The translations under genes were made by a program, and so were the position numbers. The notes beneath the pieces are model-generated. The model saw only the letters and a list, made by a program, of their open reading frames with translations, was not told where the DNA came from and did not search any database. Positions 1 to 4,668 of a stretch of DNA of 7,317 nucleotides are shown here, piece by piece; position 1 is the stretch's first letter; each line of letters begins with the position of its first letter. Source of the stretch: an uncultured Gemella sp. (lineage in GTDB: Bacteria > Bacillota > Bacilli > Staphylococcales > Gemellaceae); assembly GCA_947254465.1 (NCBI GenBank), contig CAMYEU010000083.1, positions 1 through 7,317 of the forward strand, in the 5' to 3' direction.

Positions 1-49
1 ATCTACACACGGCATATCGTCGGCAGCGTCAGATGTGTATAAGAGACAG
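1..49 (+). other. Illumina Nextera adapter contamination (not genomic)
   Basis: Bases 1-8 are the end of the P5 primer (ATCTACAC). Bases 9-16 (ACGGCATA) sit where the 8-base i5 index belongs. Bases 17-30 are the Nextera read-1 segment TCGTCGGCAGCGTC, and 31-49 are the 19-bp Tn5 mosaic end AGATGTGTATAAGAGACAG. The order and lengths match the library adapter exactly, so this is untrimmed read sequence at a contig end and not a mobile element. Genomic sequence starts at base 50, and any gene running into this end is artificially cut. Confidence 0.98.
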
Positions 50-75
50 GAATAGCAGAGGGTCGTGTTTTTTAA

Positions 76-338
76 AGAATAAGCTATAAAAATGAGTGGG
101 AACATGGAAAAACTAGTAAAGTGACGACTAGTAATGATATAAATGAAGGTATTTCTTATGTCTTAGAAAAACTGGGAGAAACAGTAGAGACAATGACACT
201 CACTACTTTTTATGAAGATTATGAGAAATACCCTACTTTTTTGCTGAAAATATCAATTATTTAGTTATTCATCATTTAGCTATGATAAAATATCTTCGAA
301 ATCAGTGGATTGTACATGAAATTTTACAATCTATTTAG
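76..338 (+). pseudogene. Frameshifted remnant of an unrecognised protein gene
   Basis: An open frame without stops runs from 76 (after TAA 73-75) to TAG 262-264 and reads as ordinary protein, including ...GISYVLEKLGETVETMTL.... At the six-T run 235-242 it loses coherence. If one extra T is allowed there, the frame continues with protein-like sequence (...FFAENINYLVIHHLAMIKYL...) to TAG 336-338. The simplest reading is a one-base deletion in a homopolymer of a gene whose 5' part is decayed or lies beyond the contig end. GTG at 121 is a possible start but has no convincing ribosome binding site. The run also reads T TTT TTG, formally a -1 slippery heptamer, so programmed frameshifting or a sequencing error are alternatives. 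I do not recognise the family. The composition is mixed alpha-helical and soluble, with no membrane segment. Confidence 0.45.
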
Positions 339-371
339 CTCTTTGCTAAAATTAAAAACATAGAATTTTCA

Positions 372-389
372 TAAATGAATACTCATTTA
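372..389. promoter_or_regulatory. TetR-operator-like dyad
   Basis: TAAATGA (372-378) and TCATTTA (383-389) are perfect inverted 7-mers around a 4-base centre ATAC. This size and style of short-spaced ATGA/TCAT dyad is typical of TetR-family operators. No regulator gene is in the window. The element lies between the decayed frame ending at 338 and the DUF3290 operon, about 160 bases upstream of that operon's start. The rest of 339-520 is AT-rich with no gene visible. Confidence 0.3.
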
Positions 390-520
390 AACAACAATAC
401 GATAAGAAAATATTTAAGTGACTTTAAAATTGTATGAAAATAAAAAACAAAATTATCTATAAAAATATTTTAGATGATAAAGATAGAATAGCGTAGGAGT
501 TAAAAATAGAATAATATAAA

Positions 521-536
521 TGTTTCACGTAAAACA
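521..536. other. parS-like ParB (Spo0J) binding site, 15/16
   Basis: TGTTTCACGTAAAACA matches the bacterial parS consensus TGTTNCACGTGAAACA at every position except 11 (A for G), so the left half-site and the central CACGT are intact. ParB loads at parS and spreads, recruiting SMC for origin segregation. The site sits directly before the ribosome binding site of the DUF3290 gene. A second 15/16 match occurs at 5960-5975. The one altered base breaks the palindrome in one half, so real affinity is unknown. Confidence 0.5.
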
Positions 537-546
537 AAAGGAGTGA
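537..546 (+). promoter_or_regulatory. Ribosome binding site that selects the TTG start at 552
   Basis: AAAGGAGTGA is close to the full anti-Shine-Dalgarno complement. The first in-frame start codon, GTG 543, lies inside this motif and cannot use it. TTG at 552 lies 8 bases after GGAG (540-543), the usual spacing. Translation should therefore begin at 552. A weak -10-like TATAAA is at 515-520, without a recognisable -35. Confidence 0.7.
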
Positions 547-551
547 TAGGT

Positions 552-1004
552 TTGAAATTTTATTCTTATGAATATTTATTAAATAAAATAGATCAGAGTA
601 ATACTATAACATATGTAGTAGGAGGATGCTTACTATTAATAATAATAGTATCACTAATTAAGTATTATAAAAATAGACAAGATAGCAAGTATAGAGAATT
701 AGCTATCATAATGATATTAGGTATCTTTTTATTAATCGGAATACAAGTAAGTGATTATCAAAGTAATAGTATATCAGCTAATCAGTATAAAAGCTCTATT
801 GAATTTATTGAGGGAGTTTCAGAAAAATTAAATATTGACAAAACACATATCTATATAAATAGTGAAGCCTCTATAGAAAATTCATTTTTAAAAATAGATG
901 ATAACTACTATAGAGTAATAAGTAACGGAAAAAAAGGTGATTATTTACTAGAGAAAATAGAATTGGTAGAACCAATTGTTGAAAAAGTGGAGGTGAAAAG
1001 ATAA
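552..1004 (+). CDS. DUF3290 family membrane protein
   Basis: This 150-residue protein begins MKFYSYEYLL from a TTG start (see the ribosome binding site at 537). It has two hydrophobic segments, about residues 19-38 and 49-65, separated by a short basic loop (KYYKNRQDSKYR). A C-terminal polar domain of about 85 residues follows, rich in Ile, Asn and Ser. Size, two-TM layout and the partner gene match the DUF3290 family of Bacilli, which is typically encoded beside a DUF421 protein. No biochemical function is established for the family, and none can be read from the sequence because no catalytic motif is visible. The stop codon overlaps the next ATG by one base (TAATG, 1002-1006), so the pair is almost certainly translationally coupled and probably acts together at the membrane. 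The gene is more AT-rich than metY in its codon choice. Confidence 0.8.
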   Translation: MKFYSYEYLLNKIDQSNTITYVVGGCLLLIIIVSLIKYYKNRQDSKYRELAIIMILGIFLLIGIQVSDYQSNSISANQYKSSIEFIEGVSEKLNIDKTHIYINSEASIENSFLKIDDNYYRVISNGKKGDYLLEKIELVEPIVEKVEVKR

Positions 1005-1636
1005 TGCAACTTTCATATATAGATATAGCAATAAAACTAGCTTTAGGTTTATTATCGCTTGTAATAGTAATTAATATATCAGGAAAAGGAAATTTAGCAC
1101 CAACTTCAGCGAGTGATCAAGTTCAAAACTATGTACTCGGGGGAATATTAGGAGGGGTAATATATAGTCCAGCAATTTCTATTTTACAATACTTCAATAT
1201 ATTATTAATATGGATAATTTTGGTATTAGGTCTGAAGTGGTTAAAAACAAATAACTCATACTTAAAAAAAATGATAGACGGAGAACCTACAACAATAATA
1301 AAAAAAGGAAAAATAGATGTAGAAGCAACAAGAAAAGCTGGTTTAACAGCACAAGACATAGCTTTTAAATTAAGAACACAAGGTGTTTATAGTATTCAAA
1401 AAGTAAAAAGAGCGGTTTTAGAACAAAATGGACAACTAATTATAATACAACAAGGTGAGGAAAATCCTAAATATCCGGTAATTACTGATGGAACTATCCA
1501 ACATAGTACATTAGAAACGATGGATAAAACAGAAGAATGGTTAAAAGAAACTTTATTAGAATTAGGATATGAAGACACATCTAAAATATTCTTAGCAGAG
1601 TATGACAAAGGACAATTACATATAATTGAATACTAA
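1004..1636 (+). CDS. DUF421 (YetF-like) membrane protein
   Basis: This 210-residue protein starts at ATG 1004, behind a near-perfect GGAGGTGA (989-996) 7 bases upstream. Hydrophobic segments lie at about residues 7-25, 42-57 and 62-80. The N-terminal part carries the YetF-type pattern SASDQVQNYVLGGILGGVIY (35-54). The C-terminal soluble part (about 85-210) is the DUF421/YetF C-terminal domain, with DGEPTTIIKKGKID (92-105) and the stretch LTAQDIAFKLRTQGVYSI (114-131). The C-terminal tail is about 60 residues of polar sequence that ends in LHIIEY. YetF-type proteins are bacterial inner-membrane proteins of unknown role, and pairing with DUF3290 is a recurrent gene arrangement in Bacilli. The gene is the second in the operon and is followed by a terminator about 100 bases downstream. 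The family assignment is firm and the function is unknown. Confidence 0.85.
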   Translation: MQLSYIDIAIKLALGLLSLVIVINISGKGNLAPTSASDQVQNYVLGGILGGVIYSPAISILQYFNILLIWIILVLGLKWLKTNNSYLKKMIDGEPTTIIKKGKIDVEATRKAGLTAQDIAFKLRTQGVYSIQKVKRAVLEQNGQLIIIQQGEENPKYPVITDGTIQHSTLETMDKTEEWLKETLLELGYEDTSKIFLAEYDKGQLHIIEY

Positions 1637-1733
1637 TATAATTTGTTTTTTAAATGAAATTAAAAATTTTAACAAGACAATAACAAATTAATTAAATAAG
1701 AAAATAATAATATCGATTAATATAACAAAAAGT

Positions 1734-1770
1734 AAAAGCAGGAAATTGAAAAAATCAATTTTCTGCTTTT
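1734..1770. terminator. Bidirectional intrinsic terminator
   Basis: Arms 1734-1749 and 1755-1770 pair over 16 bp (one G-T wobble) around a five-A loop. The top strand ends CTGCTTTT. The bottom strand ends CTGCTTTTACTTTTTG. It lies between two convergent genes, the DUF421 gene (+, stop 1636) and the GNAT gene (-, stop 1777), so it can serve both. Bases 1637-1733 hold no other visible feature. Confidence 0.85.
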
Positions 1771-1776
1771 AAAAAA

Positions 1777-2058
1777 CTATTTTTCAGCATTAATAAAATC
1801 GAAAGAAGAATCTTCTTGGAATTTTTTAACGACATAAGAGCAAGTTGCGATAATTTTTTTATTTTGTTCTTGCATATCTTTAACAAGAGCGTCTAATAAC
1901 TTCCCAGCTACCCCTTGACCTCGAAGAGATGAATCAACAAAAGTATGATCTGCAACAACTACAGTAGGATTGCTAGTATTAGAATAAGTAATTTCAGCAA
2001 TAACCCTACCATTTTCATCATATTTAACGAAACCATCATTTGTTTTAGTAAATTCCAT
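1777..2058 (-). CDS. YjdJ-type small GNAT N-acetyltransferase
   Basis: This 93-residue single-domain protein fits the short YjdJ/NATD1-like branch of GCN5-related acetyltransferases (Pfam Acetyltransf_CG), whose members are usually about 90-110 residues. Visible landmarks are the strand AEITYSN (21-27), DHTFVDSSLRGQGVAGKLLD (37-56) with the acetyl-CoA pyrophosphate loop R46-GQG-VA, and the late conserved block IIATCSYVVKKF (69-80) with Cys73. The substrate is unknown: members of this branch lack an obvious substrate domain, and the role in Bacilli is not established. The start is supported by AGGAGGT on the minus strand (2063-2069), about 5 bases before ATG 2058. The gene stands alone, convergent with the DUF421 operon, with its own promoter upstream. 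Confidence 0.88.
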   Translation of the reverse strand: MEFTKTNDGFVKYDENGRVIAEITYSNTSNPTVVVADHTFVDSSLRGQGVAGKLLDALVKDMQEQNKKIIATCSYVVKKFQEDSSFDFINAEK

Positions 2059-2070
2059 ATAAACCTCCTG

Positions 2071-2128
2071 GGATACTCATATAGTGTTATTAGTGCTATT
2101 ATACCATAAATAAAGGGAAAGAGTATCC
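2071..2128. repeat. Inverted repeat flanking the GNAT promoter, with a tandem 9-mer inside
   Basis: GGATACTC (2071-2078) and GAGTATCC (2121-2128) are perfect 8-bp inverted repeats, 42 bases apart, enclosing the -10 box. Between them AGTGTTATT (2083-2091) is followed at once by AGTGCTATT (2092-2100), an imperfect tandem repeat running into the -10. The arrangement suggests an operator pair or a repressor site for the acetyltransferase gene. No matching regulator is in the window. Confidence 0.35.
2098..2106 (-). promoter_or_regulatory. Extended -10 promoter of the GNAT gene
   Basis: On the minus strand the bases read TGGTATAAT (2106 down to 2098), a perfect TATAAT with a TGn extension. The region 17-18 bases further upstream (about 2121-2127) reads ATACTC/GATACT, a poor -35 box, as is common for extended -10 promoters. 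It lies 40 bases before the GNAT start codon, leaving a leader of about 33 bases. Confidence 0.65.
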
Positions 2129-2295
2129 TACATATCATTCTTTAAAAGCACTACAATTATTAAAGGAAAAGTAATGTATGATAAAAGTATTGCTTTAGAT
2201 TTGAAAGCAATAGAGGTATCTGATATAGAGGAAAGTGTTTAAAAAGAAAAATTAAAGGAAATAATAGAATAGATAAATATAAGTCCCTATTTGAT

Positions 2296-2326
2296 ATAGT
2301 TTAATATTTATCTAAATATTAACTAT
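2296..2326. repeat. AT-rich palindrome
   Basis: ATAG (2296-2299) plus TTAATATTT (2301-2309) pairs with AAATATTAA (2314-2322) plus CTAT (2323-2326). This gives 13 bp with one bulged T (2300) and an ATCT loop. No T run follows on either strand, so it is not a standard terminator. Its role is unknown. Confidence 0.4.
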
Positions 2327-2420
2327 GTGAAAAAAACAAAAATAGAAGTTTACTATATGATTTCATCACTTTATAGGTGAATTTTATACTGAATTTTTAT
2401 TTTTCACTTAATTTTACTTA

Positions 2421-2501
2421 TCCCTTTTTTTCTCGTTATTTTATTGTTCTTCTCTCTATCTTTTTGTTTCTTTTCTATCTTTCTTCTTTTCTTTCTATTT
2501 T
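2421..2501. other. Polypyrimidine tract
   Basis: Of 81 top-strand bases only eight are purines (2435, 2438, 2443, 2446, 2458, 2466, 2477, 2497). The rest is T and C in TTCTTTTC-like runs with no exact repeat unit. Such strand-asymmetric tracts can adopt unusual DNA structure or bias nucleoid-protein binding. The tract starts about 260 bases and ends about 180 bases upstream of the metY -35 box. No coding frame is supported on either strand. Confidence 0.6.
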
Positions 2502-2678
2502 ATTTTATAATTTCAATTTTGATAAAATATAAAAATTAATATTCCTTAAATTAAAATAAATAATTATACTAGATTTTTATTTGTAAAATAATAAATAAAT
2601 TAAAATATTTTTATAAGATTTTTTGTTTAATATCTTATAGAAGAAAAATAAAACGTTTTAATTTTTTAAAAAAAGTTA

Positions 2679-2707
2679 TTGACAAATATGTGAAACGGGT
2701 GTACAAT
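2679..2707 (+). promoter_or_regulatory. Sigma-A promoter of the metY T-box transcript
   Basis: TTGACA (2679-2684) and TACAAT (2702-2707) are separated by exactly 17 bases, close to consensus. Transcription should start near 2713-2715, just before the conserved T-box leader elements. The region before the -35 is rich in A/T runs (possible UP element). Confidence 0.85.
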
Positions 2708-2713
2708 TAGTTT

Positions 2714-2992
2714 AATTTAATACACAAACGTTGAAAAGATAAGTAGATTAATACGTAGCTAAAACAGAGAGTTGCTGGATGGTGTGAAGCAACATGGTGA
2801 AGATTAGTTGAAAATGGTCTTAGAGTTTTGTTTATCTAATAGGTAAACACGTAGGTTGCACGATATAGCACACAGTATAAACATGTACTGAATAAGGTAT
2901 TAATCGCAAGATTAGTATAAATTAGAGTGGTAACGCGAATTAAGATGATCGCCTCTATTACATATGTAAATATGTAGTAGAGGTGTTTTTTT
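2714..2992 (+). promoter_or_regulatory. T-box riboswitch, methionine (AUG) specifier
   Basis: T-box leaders bind a specific tRNA and permit read-through when it is uncharged. Stem I is closed by AGATAA (2737-2742) with TTATCT (2832-2837) and contains the AGTA element (2742-2745). It also holds AGAGAG (2766-2771) and a distal hairpin GTTGCT/AGCAAC (2771-2776/2788-2793) with a GGTGTGAA-type loop. On the 3' side, GAA (2810-2812) is followed by A and ATG (2814-2816), then a purine, the expected specifier context. The T-box core AGAGTGGTAACGCG (2924-2937) forms an antiterminator: TAGAG pairs CTCTA (2953-2957), GCG pairs CGC (2950-2952), around the classic 7-base bulge TGGTAAC. The bulge TGGT would pair with an ACCA tRNA end, fitting tRNA-Met. 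It precedes metY, so Met starvation should induce the gene. The class is firm; the specifier rests on reading the loop by eye. Confidence 0.9.
2952..2992 (+). terminator. T-box attenuator terminator
   Basis: CCTCTATTACATAT (2952-2965) pairs with ATATGTAGTAGAGG (2970-2983) over 14 bp with one G-T wobble and a GTAA loop, followed by TG and seven T (2986-2992). Its left arm shares CTCT (2953-2956) with the antiterminator, so the two structures are mutually exclusive, as required for tRNA-controlled attenuation. Confidence 0.93.
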
Positions 2993-3043
2993 ATTATCTA
3001 AAACACAGAACTTATCAAAACGTAGAAAAGAGGACAAAATATT

Positions 3044-4321
3044 ATGACAAGAAAATTTAGTTTTGAAACATTACAATTACACGCAGGACAAACAGTAGGA
3101 GATACAAAAGCAAGAGCTGTACCGATTTATCAAACAACATCTTTTGTATTTGATGATACACAAGACGCTGCAGATTCATTTGCATTAAGAAAAGCTGGAA
3201 ATATTTATACACGTATTACTAACCCTACTACTGCTGTTTTTGAAGAAAGAATCAACGCTTTAGAAGGTGGAGTTGGTGCATTAGCTGTAGCTTCAGGAAT
3301 GGCTGCAATTACATACGTATTCTTAACATTAGCACATGCTGGAGACCATATCGTATCTTCTAAAAATGTATATGGTGGAACTTATAACCTGTTAAAACTT
3401 ACTCTACCACGTTATGGTGTAGAGTCAACTTTTGTTGATCCAGATAACTTTGAAGAAATTGAACAAGCAATTACTGATAAAACTAAAGCTCTATTTGTAG
3501 AAACTTTAGGAAACCCATTAGCAAATATTGCTGACTTAGAAAAATGGGCTGAGATTGCTCACAAACACAAAATTCCATTAGTAGTAGATAACACGTTTGC
3601 TAGTCCATATTTAATTAATGCATTTAGCCATGGAGTAGATATTATTATTCACTCTGCGACTAAATTCATTGGAGGTCACGGTACATCAATCGGTGGTGTT
3701 ATTGTTGATAGTGGTAAATTCGACTGGGAAGGTAGTGGAAAATTCCCTCAATTAGTTGATGAAGATCCAAGTTATCACAACTTAAGTTATACAAGAGATG
3801 TAGGACCTGCGGCGTTCATTACAAATGTAAGAACACAGTTATTACGTGATACAGGAGCAGCATTATCACCATTCAATGCATTCTTATTATTACAAGGTTT
3901 AGAAACATTATCTTTACGAGTAGAGCGTCATGTAGAAAATACTCAAAAAGTAATAGACTTCTTAGTAAAACATCCTAAAGTAGCGTCAATCAACTACCCA
4001 GGATTAGAAGGAAACAAATATTATGAATTAGCTAAAAAATACCTACCTAAAGGTAGTGGATCAATCTTCTCATTTGATGTAGTTGGAGGAGAAGAAGCAG
4101 CTCGTAAAGTAATTGATAGTTTAGAAATTTTCTCAAACTTAGCGAATGTAGCTGACGCGAAAAGTTTAGCTATTCACCCAGCATCTACAACACATGGTCA
4201 ATTAAGTCCGGAGGAATTACAATATACAGGAATTACTCCACAGCAAATTAGATTATCAATTGGATTAGAAAATGCTGATGATTTAATTGAAGATTTACGT
4301 TTAGCGTTAGAAAATATTTAA
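3044..4321 (+). CDS. metY: O-acetylhomoserine sulfhydrylase (aminocarboxypropyltransferase)
   Basis: This 425-residue PLP enzyme of the Cys/Met metabolism family (fold type I) makes homocysteine and acetate from O-acetyl-L-homoserine and sulfide in the cytoplasm, the direct sulfhydrylation route to methionine. Landmarks are Tyr55-Thr-Arg57, the phosphate-binding SGM (84-86), the stacking Tyr110 in NVYGG, Asp182 in VVDNTF, the PLP Schiff-base lysine Lys207 in SATKFIGGHG, and the substrate-carboxylate Arg403. The long insert after the lysine (about 224-262, WEGSGKFPQL...YHNLSY...) and the full length of about 425 separate MetY from the shorter MetB/MetC (about 380). The start is ATG 3044, with AAAGAGGA (3027-3034) 9 bases upstream. 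It is a single-gene unit behind a Met T-box. Codon use is less AT-biased than its neighbours, consistent with high expression. Side activity as an O-acetylserine-dependent cysteine synthase is possible in this family. Confidence 0.94.
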   Translation: MTRKFSFETLQLHAGQTVGDTKARAVPIYQTTSFVFDDTQDAADSFALRKAGNIYTRITNPTTAVFEERINALEGGVGALAVASGMAAITYVFLTLAHAGDHIVSSKNVYGGTYNLLKLTLPRYGVESTFVDPDNFEEIEQAITDKTKALFVETLGNPLANIADLEKWAEIAHKHKIPLVVDNTFASPYLINAFSHGVDIIIHSATKFIGGHGTSIGGVIVDSGKFDWEGSGKFPQLVDEDPSYHNLSYTRDVGPAAFITNVRTQLLRDTGAALSPFNAFLLLQGLETLSLRVERHVENTQKVIDFLVKHPKVASINYPGLEGNKYYELAKKYLPKGSGSIFSFDVVGGEEAARKVIDSLEIFSNLANVADAKSLAIHPASTTHGQLSPEELQYTGITPQQIRLSIGLENADDLIEDLRLALENI

Positions 4322-4327
4322 GAGAAA

Positions 4328-4343
4328 AGTTTCACAAGAAACA
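4328..4343. other. Weak parS-like sequence, 13/16
   Basis: AGTTTCACAAGAAACA matches parS except at positions 1, 9 and 10. Both half-sites are otherwise intact, but the central CG step is lost. On its own this would be ignored, and the sequence also reads as a small hairpin (GTTTC, loop ACAA, GAAAC) just after the metY stop. It is listed only because two 15/16 matches lie in the same window. Confidence 0.2.
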
Positions 4344-4375
4344 TTTAATTAAAATAATTAATATTTTATTAAAAT

Positions 4376-4457
4376 TTGTGGATTAAGACAGAATATATAA
4401 TACCCTTGACAGCCATTTATTTTAATACTATTAAATATAAAATATCTTAATCCACAA
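4376..4457. repeat. Perfect 13-bp inverted repeat enclosing a promoter
   Basis: TTGTGGATTAAGA (4376-4388) and TCTTAATCCACAA (4445-4457) are exact inverted copies 56 bases apart, and pairing resumes for about three more bases after one mismatch. A T-rich stretch (TTTTCTCTTTTT) follows the right arm, so the top-strand RNA could act as a long-loop terminator for metY. The 82-base unit also has the look of a MITE, although no target duplication is evident. Confidence 0.5.
4406..4434 (+). promoter_or_regulatory. Candidate promoter inside the inverted repeat
   Basis: TTGACA (4406-4411) and TATTAA (4429-4434) are spaced by 17 bases, giving a perfect -35 and a moderate -10. Transcription would start near 4441. 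The next gene starts at 4669 and has its own promoter, so this site would most simply drive the structured RNA ending near 4558. Confidence 0.5.
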
Positions 4458-4558
4458 TTTTCTCTTTTTGAATAGAGATTATTTAGAAGTATGAAATAGA
4501 AACAAAGCAGTGTGGAAATTTCATAAAATTACTTCTGAGTAATCTCTGTTTTTATTTT
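4441..4558 (+). ncRNA. Candidate small RNA ending in a multi-helix terminator stem
   Basis: From the expected start near 4441, the RNA would contain three stacked helices. AGAGATTA (4474-4481) pairs TAATCTCT (4540-4547). AGAAGT (4485-4490) pairs ACTTCT (4531-4536). ATGAAAT (4491-4497) pairs ATTTCAT (4518-4524). They are separated by a symmetric 3-base internal loop and an AAAATT bulge, with an unpaired 20-base apical loop (4498-4517). GTTTTTATTTT follows directly, so the stem ends as an intrinsic terminator. No coding frame fits. The stem may simply be the metY terminator, but its size, open loop and the promoter at 4406 make an independent RNA of about 115 bases plausible. No known RNA family was recognised. 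Confidence 0.35.
4548..4558 (+). terminator. T run of the intergenic terminator after metY
   Basis: The base-paired stem 4474-4547 is followed by GTTTTTATTTT (4548-4558), the U-tract of an intrinsic terminator on the top strand. It should stop metY read-through (gene end 4321) and any transcript from the promoter at 4406 before the two-component operon. Confidence 0.6.
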
Positions 4559-4605
4559 CTGAAAGTATGAATAAAAAATAGGGAAGATGTTTATTTTTGC
4601 TAGTA

Positions 4606-4636
4606 TATATCATAAGAAGCATGTTTATGATATAAT
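4606..4636 (+). promoter_or_regulatory. Two-component operon promoter with overlapping 10-bp dyad
   Basis: TGATATAAT (4628-4636) is a perfect -10 with TGn extension, 33 bases before the response regulator start. No good -35 is present at 17 bases (TATCAT). TATATCATAA (4606-4615) and TTATGATATA (4625-4634) form a perfect 10-bp dyad around a 9-base spacer, covering the spacer and most of the -10. A protein bound there would block RNA polymerase or need to replace the missing -35, so this is a likely operator, possibly for autoregulation. Confidence 0.6.
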
Positions 4637-4655
4637 TTTAGTATTAATAGTAACT

Positions 4656-4663
4656 AAGGGGTG
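4656..4663 (+). promoter_or_regulatory. Ribosome binding site of the response regulator
   Basis: AAGGGGTG precedes ATG 4669 by 5 bases. The match is good but not perfect (AAGGAGGTG expected), and it fixes the start at 4669. Confidence 0.7.
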
Positions 4664-4668
4664 AAAAC

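Larger units (their letters stand above)
2129..2678. other. Gene-poor AT-rich stretch with decayed short frames
   Basis: No intact gene is visible on either strand. Bases 2115-2173 (frame ...KEYPTYHSLKALQLLKEK then TAA) and 2114-2242 (frame ...MYDKSIALDLKAIEVSDIEE...V then TAA, continuing to TAG 2270-2272) are two short overlapping open frames that look coding-like but have no start, ribosome binding site or recognisable family. They may be traces of a lost gene. The rest holds a palindrome (2296-2326), a polypyrimidine tract (2421-2501) and homopolymer-rich AT sequence leading to the metY promoter. Confidence 0.5.

Noticed and set aside
31..49. Tn5 mosaic end as evidence of a natural transposon
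   Set aside because: It is preceded by the full synthetic Nextera read-1 and P5 sequence, so it comes from library preparation.
235..242. Programmed -1 frameshift on T TTT TTG
   Set aside because: The heptamer fits the slippery pattern, but there is no recognisable product family, no clear upstream start and no evident downstream stimulatory structure. A simple deletion is more economical.
1129..1608. Two minus-strand open frames (1129-1359 and 1396-1608) opposite the DUF421 gene
   Set aside because: They lie fully antisense to a gene with clear family features, have no ribosome binding site, and read as low-complexity shadow translation.
2174..2242. Small ORF starting ATG 2174 (22 codons)
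   Set aside because: No ribosome binding site at proper spacing, no recognisable homology, and an overlapping frame looks equally coding-like. Kept only as part of the description of the gene-poor stretch.
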